Assembly: GCA_003313425.1 (NCBI GenBank)
Contig: NHZP01000026.1
Coordinates: 764,963-828,962 of the forward strand
DNA: 64,000 nucleotides
From: Pseudopyrenochaeta lycopersici
Taxonomy: Eukaryota; Ascomycota; Dothideomycetes; Pleosporales; Pseudopyrenochaetaceae
Direction: 5' to 3'
The notes beneath the pieces were generated by a model. The model ran no database searches. It saw only the letters and a list, made by a program, of their open reading frames with translations, and was not told the origin of the DNA. Of the stretch, positions 58,539-64,000 are shown one piece after another (within the stretch, counting starts at the first letter, position 1; the number at the start of each line of letters is the position of its first letter). Made by a program: the position numbers and the translations under genes.

Positions 58539-61500
58539 GAGTTTTATAAAACTATACTATTCTTATAGAGTCTTATATAGAGACTAAATATTAGCGTATA
58601 AGATTCTTAAGCCTATAAAACTTATAATAAGTTATATATTCTCTTAGGTGTAGCCTTATACTTAAGTGTATGTACTATACTATAGGGCTTCTTAAGGCCG
58701 CTGTCTCTTAGTATATTCTTAGGTTATAACATAGGCTTTATACGAATTTAATAAAAAGCGTGCATAATATTAAATTTAGAAAAGATAACAGCTTTATTAA
58801 GCTTAGCTAAAGTCTTATAGAAGAAAAGAATTAAGTATTAATCCTTAATAGAGGCTTTATTAAGGTTTTAATAATCTACGTAGACTTAGATATTACTACT
58901 TAGTTTAGTAATAATAAGTAAGTTATTTTATATAGTAGAGGGTCCCTAGAAGACAAAATCCTAGGCCTCTATCTCCTAAACATATTACTTAATAGCTTTA
59001 AACTATTTACTAGAAAATAGTCTTACTTAATAATTAGGCACCTTAGCTTCTAGCTTAAGTTTAATCTTATAGCTATATTTTAAGTAATCTAAGAGCTTAG
59101 CTGCAGCTACTTTATTAAATATAAGAATAATTAAAGTATATTCCTTAAGTAGGTGTAAAGGTAAGATATCTTTTAATAAGACTTCCTTAGGAGAGTTAAA
59201 GAACTTATTATAGTCCTTTTATACTACTGCGTAATAGATTCTTTATAACGCTCTTAGTAGTAAGCGCTAAACTATTATAAATAAAGAGTAGTTTTTTTAT
59301 TTAGTAAACGCCTAAATAGCTTATAGTAAGATAACCTTAATACCTACTATAGGTTTAGTTTACTAGTGTAGTACTTAGTATTTATTATCTAGCTTTACTA
59401 GGGCTGCAGTATCTAACTTTGCCTGTTATTAGCTAGTCTTACCTTTATTCCTACTATCTATAGAGGAACTAGGCTATATAGAGGTGTTAGGCGTAGCTCG
59501 CTTACAGACAACTTATAGTGTATATAAGTATTACTAGCATTCTATTTTATAGTATATATTAAGGAATTTAATTATACCCTAATAGTAATTAAAGCGTAGT
59601 GCGTGCAGTTTCCTCTAGCAGAATCCTAATACTAAGTTAAAGGCCCTACACTAGTTAAGAATATAGGCGGAAGTGTGCTTAAAGTAAGAATTAATTTTTA
59701 TATAAAATTTAACCTTATAAGTAATAGATTCTAAAGTAATCCTTTTATATCCTTTATATATAATAGGCGTAATAAGAGGAATTAGTTAGAACTCCTAGGT
59801 AAGCTAGAGGAACTGCTATAAGATAAAGTTTATATCTACTCTGTTATCTGCTAATATCTACGCAACATAGAGAGCGTTTTCTTATTATCTAATTATACTT
59901 AAGAAAGCGAACTAGTCTAAGCTATCTAGATACAGCTTATCTTTCTAGACAGCCTATATGTATTACAGGAGTACCTGCGCTACAGGCTTATATATACTGC
60001 CCTAGTAAGTAGTAGCTAGCGTAGTTTCCTAAGACTAATTATTAACCTTAGATAAAGAGCTTTTATCTAGGGTTACTCTTCCTCTAAATAAATAACGTCC
60101 TTAGCTTTATTACTATTACTATTAGAGGCTTCTTTATAGTTAGAGTTACTAGTCTCTAAGCTTACGTGCACGTAATCATTAGTAGCTAGGTTACTACGCA
60201 GATTTCCTTAATACTAGTTACAGCTAGAGTCCGCGTTATAAGGCTTAGGACTGTTAGCTAGCTTATAGTTACCTATTCTATTATCTTTAAATAATAGACG
60301 TAAGCCTAGAGTAGGCTTACTAGCTTTCTTAATAGGCTTATCTACTACTATCCTTAGAATAAATTTATAAGGCGGTGCTAGGCTTAGTCTAGCTAGCGCG
60401 TTACGCCCCTTTATTTAATTAGCGAGATACTAAGGTAATTACTAGAGGTCGTAGCTCTAACATGCATTATTAATTATATTATAAAGAGATTAGAAGTTAG
60501 TAGTAGTATAGATAGCAGGCGCGCTGCTAAGGCTCTGTTAGAGATAGCCTAGAAGCTTAGCCTAAAGCTTATACACTTAAGTTACAGTAATCTATCTAAG
60601 CTAAGTAGTAATAGCGTTAAACTCTATCTAGAATAGAGCCTATACTTTAACTATAGTAGGGTATTCTAGCAAGCTATATTCGAGGAAAACTAAAGTATAA
60701 TATTACTATTCTGCTATAACGTAGTAGTTACAGTTACTAAAGATAGAGTTAAGGATATAAAAATACTTAAAGCTATCCTTATATTAATATAAAAACCTAT
60801 TAGGCTCTTATAGTAAGGTTTAAGTAGAACTACTAGTAGCCTAAAAGATAAATTATGCTTGTATGTTATTATATTACTACTCTAACCTATTATTTTTAAA
60901 CTAGTTAAGTATCTTTATAATCTACTTATAAAGATTAGGACTCTTAGAATATACTAGAGGCACTTAAATTTACTTATTCTTTATAGATAAGAACTAATAT
61001 AACCTTTTAATCTTATAGTAGAGCTTAGTTAGATAAGGGCTTAGTGTTACTATATTACCTAGGGATATTTAGTATTCGTAAGTAAGAGGAAGGTTAGTTA
61101 AGAGCGGAATACGCTAAGGGGAACTAAACTTATTAAGAATACTGCCTGCTGCGTTACCTTATAGGAGGATTTATATAGGCGTCCTTATTCCTTCTAGCAG
61201 AGGCTTATTTATAGCTCCTAGGGCTAGCTATAATAAGGTAAGTCTAGTAAGGCCGAAAACCTTAAGAGAGCTAGATAATAGATAGTCGCGCAACGCAGAG
61301 TTACGCTTATTCTTAATTTCTTATAATAAACCTTCTAAGGTCTTATAGTTAGCAATAAGCTTATTCTACTACTTACTAAGCTTATTATATTCTTTAACTA
61401 GCTTATTATTTTATTAAGTAAAGCTACGTTATTATTTAGTTAGTTCCTGCTTTAGAGTAGAAGTGTTAAGGTAGCGTGTTTCTAATAACTTCTTATCTTT

Positions 61501-63045
61501 ATTAAGAGTATGCAGGGCATACCTAAATAGTGTTATTAGGCGTGCAAGTTATGTAGGCTTAAGGGTTAAGAAGTTACTAGAGTAGTTCTTTATAAGCTAG
61601 ATACCTAAGGGTGCTAATTACTAAATAGAAGTAGGTAGACTTAAACTCGCAGATAGTAGTAAAACTAGAAGGCTACCTAGAGAAATATAGTTATTAAAGT
61701 CCTTAGAGAGACCTAAATTAGCAGCTTTTTTATGTAGCTATATCTAATAAGCTCCTATAGCACGCTGTGTTATATCGCAAGAGAAGGAATATAAGTTAAC
61801 TTCCTTAGTTAATAAGTTAGTATAGGAGCTTATTAGCGTAAATTTAGGGTACTCTATATCTTTAATAATAAGATTTTCTAAGATAACTAGTTCTAAATCC
61901 TCTATAGCCTTATTCTTATTCTTCTCCTAGCGTTAATAAGCCTTTTCCCTAAGTTAATCGCGAGCCGCCTGTGCTTTAGCTAACGCGTTGTCTTTCTAAT
62001 AGGCTTAAAATTTAGGCTACTAGCTAGAGGACCCTTTATTATAAAAGCTATCTACTATTACGCTAAATAAAGAAGGTTAGATAGAAGTAAGAGTAGATAT
62101 AGAGGTAAAAGTAAAATTAAAGTAAAACTAGAGAGAATCTTTAAGCTTTTTATAAGTAGACTTAAGATTTAACTATTAGTTAAGTAGTATTATTAGTTAG
62201 GTAAGGTTACTAGGACTAGGAGAAATACTTAGAAGTGTTATATATAGGCTAAGGTTAGAGAATTACCTAATTAGGAAGTTTTAGAGGGTAAATACGTACT
62301 TAAGGCAGTACGTACGCGTAATTAAAATACACGTACAGACTATAGTATATAAAAGTGGGAATAATCCCTAGAGTATTCTTATTTAAGGAAGGGAATAATA
62401 GGACGTATCTTATTAATAATAATCCTAGCGTTTAGGTAGCACAAAGCGTAGGCACTAAGGTGTAAAATAAGTTACTAGTAAGGAAACCTAGTAAATTCTA
62501 AGCTATTCTAAAGCTTAACTAAGGGGGAATAGCTTATAAAATTTTAGCTAAACTAGCAGTAGAGGATAGCACTATAACTTAACTATCGTGCGAGGGCTAT
62601 CCTAAAGCTTAACTAAGGGGGGATAGGATCTGGTCCTAGTACGTTAGTACCACCTTACTGTTAAACTTACCTAAGAGGTAACAGCCTAAGCAACTATGTG
62701 TTAACTACAGAGAGGAGCTAAAGCACTGTATAATCTGCTATTATGTAAGGCAGTTAATACGCACAGTTAGGACGGTCTTAGTTAAAGAAACTTAATTTAA
62801 AAGGAAATAGATAAAATAGCAGATACCTCTTACCTTCGGGGGAGAGGTACTGCCTATGTACATAAGCTAGAGCAGGCTAGTCCCGATCCAGTTATCCAGC
62901 TAGGTAAAAGGTAAGAGGTAAGAGTTACCTTTTACCTGCGTCTAGTAACTTGGCAGGATCGTTACCTTTCACCTGCGTCTAGTAACTTGGAAGGGTTAAA
63001 CCCTTTTACCTACGTCTAGTAACCTAAAAGGGTTAAACTCTAACA
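58539..63045 (-). mobile_element. Ty3/gypsy element of a third family, 5' part only (LTR, gag, protease, start of RT)
   Basis: Minus-strand LTR retrotransposon. The right (5') LTR is 62659-63045, about 387 bp, with TGTTA...TAACA ends and a probable 5-bp flank TGCAT. A gag-like region (about 60500-62500), a protease region and the start of reverse transcriptase follow leftwards; at about 58745-58890 the decayed RT block YVDY-NLNKASIKD ... LAKLNKAVIFSKFNIMHAFY is readable. The rest of RT, RNase H, integrase and the other LTR are missing. The stretch 58539-58740 is unassigned. The identity of the gag part rests on position rather than motif. Confidence 0.72.
62920..63040. repeat. About 40-bp tandem repeats in the third-family LTR
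   Basis: Three to four copies of a unit containing TTACCTGCGTCTAGTAACTT, in the LTR region close to its outer end (U3 in the minus orientation). Such arrays in U3 can hold enhancer-like units (inference). Confidence 0.75.
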
Positions 63046-63290
63046 TGCATAGAGGAGCCCTCTAGTTATAATAGAGCGCGATCCTAATACTCTAAACTAT
63101 AGATACACTACTAAAAGTTATATTAAGGCTTTAAAGAAAGGTCTCTTACAATTATAACGTCGTTTATAGCGTTTTATGCAGGATAACGCGCGTACATACA
63201 GCTGCAGCGACAAGGAGATTTCTAGCTAAGCACCACATCCGTACTATTAACTGGCCACCCTACTCACCTAATCTTTATTAGTATAAGTAC
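63046..63290 (+). mobile_element. Tc1/mariner fragment (same family as 22138-23487)
   Basis: About 245 bp matching the catalytic region of the mariner at 22.9-23.1 kb but less mutated: IIERDPNTLNYRYTTKSYIK followed by FMQDNAR and, in a shifted frame, a decayed version of the family's WPPYSPDL block. It is cut on the left by the third gypsy family and on the right at about 63290 by the copia element. Confidence 0.8.
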
Positions 63291-64000
63291 TCTAATAATA
63301 TAGTATATGTAATGTAATTCTTAATAGACTTAAAACTATCTTTATTTTAAGTTGTCTCCTCCTCTTCTACAGAGCATAACCTTAACTTTATATCTGCGGT
63401 CTTAGCTTTAGCTCTTCAGACTAGCTAATAGTTAATCTAATATTCTTAGTCTTACTAAAAGTCTATTATTTTAGTTTCTCTAATTAGATATTACTGTACT
63501 TTCTAGACCTATTAACAGCCCCTTTACGGTTATATCTAACAATAGCTACTTCTAAAAAAACTTTATAAAAAAAAGTATACCTAGCTCCTAGGAAAAACCT
63601 AATTAGCATAAAAACCTAGGCGTAAGCTCCTGTTTACCTAGTCTATAGCATCCCTTTAATACAAGTCTAATAGACTAATAATCGTAATAGTTTTGTAAGT
63701 GCGTCTGCAACTATATAAGACGTTAGGCAGTATTTAACTAAAATCTTGTTATACGCTAGTAACTGTCGTACGTAGTAGAACTAGACATTAATGTGCTTGC
63801 TCCTAGCATAGTTCTTAGGGTTATCGGCTAGCGCTATAGCTGACTAATTTATTACAGAGTAGTAGCACTGTAAATCTATCCTTTAGGTATTTCAAATATC
63901 TAATATCTTGTAGCAGTCTACAGTACTAGATAGCCTACTTACTAGTCTGATATAAAGCTACGTACTCCGCCTTAGTTATTAATGTAGATACAGATTATTG
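63291..64000 (-). mobile_element. Ty1/copia retrotransposon, RNase H end, truncated by the window edge
   Basis: The minus strand encodes a copia-type RNase H: CYYSVIN-SAIALADNPKNY then ARSKHINV and FYYVRQLLAYNKILVKYCL, and VADALTKLL (about 63680-63860), with only a few RIP stops. The upstream part of pol would lie beyond 64000. No LTR was identified between 63290 and 63600; the left boundary is approximate. Confidence 0.85.

Overview
The window is nuclear DNA of a filamentous ascomycete (Pezizomycotina; gene content, 50-60 bp introns and a RIP-mutated AT-rich compartment suggest a dothideomycete of the Pleosporales type, which is inference). About 20 kb of ordinary gene-rich DNA is followed by roughly 43 kb of transposon-dominated sequence in which most C has become T and most G has become A, the mark of repeat-induced point mutation (RIP).

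Gene-rich part (1-20.5 kb): an ESS1/Pin1 prolyl isomerase (+), a conserved unknown protein (+), an unknown protein with a cysteine cluster (-), the septation/bud-site protein BUD4 (-), the mitochondrial DEAD-box helicase MRH4 (+, head-to-head with BUD4), the inner-membrane protease OMA1 (-, tail-to-tail with MRH4), a HET-domain protein (+), and a small secreted DUF4360-like protein (+) at the edge of the repeats. Exon structures were worked out by reading splice sites and checking that the spliced frame stays open.

Transition (20.9-31.4 kb): a stack of Fot/pogo and Tc1/mariner DNA elements, then an island of about 7 kb of unmutated DNA holding two secreted or surface genes: a CFEM-like single-pass membrane protein (-) and a 964-residue Ser/Thr-rich protein with two CBM18 chitin-binding domains and a duplicated C-terminal domain (-).

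Repeat part (31.4-64 kb): an unidentified AT-rich remnant split by a chromovirus (Ty3/gypsy, 222-bp LTRs). That element is itself split by a hAT MITE, which is split by a second chromovirus (393-bp LTRs, opposite strand), and separately by a Fot/pogo element. Then follow an unmutated solo LTR, an inverted second copy of the 20.9-kb Fot element, a Fot C-terminal fragment, a second and more decayed copy of the 393-bp-LTR family, a third gypsy family, a mariner fragment and the RNase H end of a Ty1/copia element.

The most unusual feature is a set of Fot/pogo derivatives. Two have lost the DDE catalytic core but keep the N-terminal DNA-binding and C-terminal zinc-knuckle coding parts; in one family the gap carries a 12-bp coding minisatellite whose copy number (12 versus 6) accounts exactly for the length difference between the two copies here. 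No rRNA, tRNA or CRISPR was recognised.
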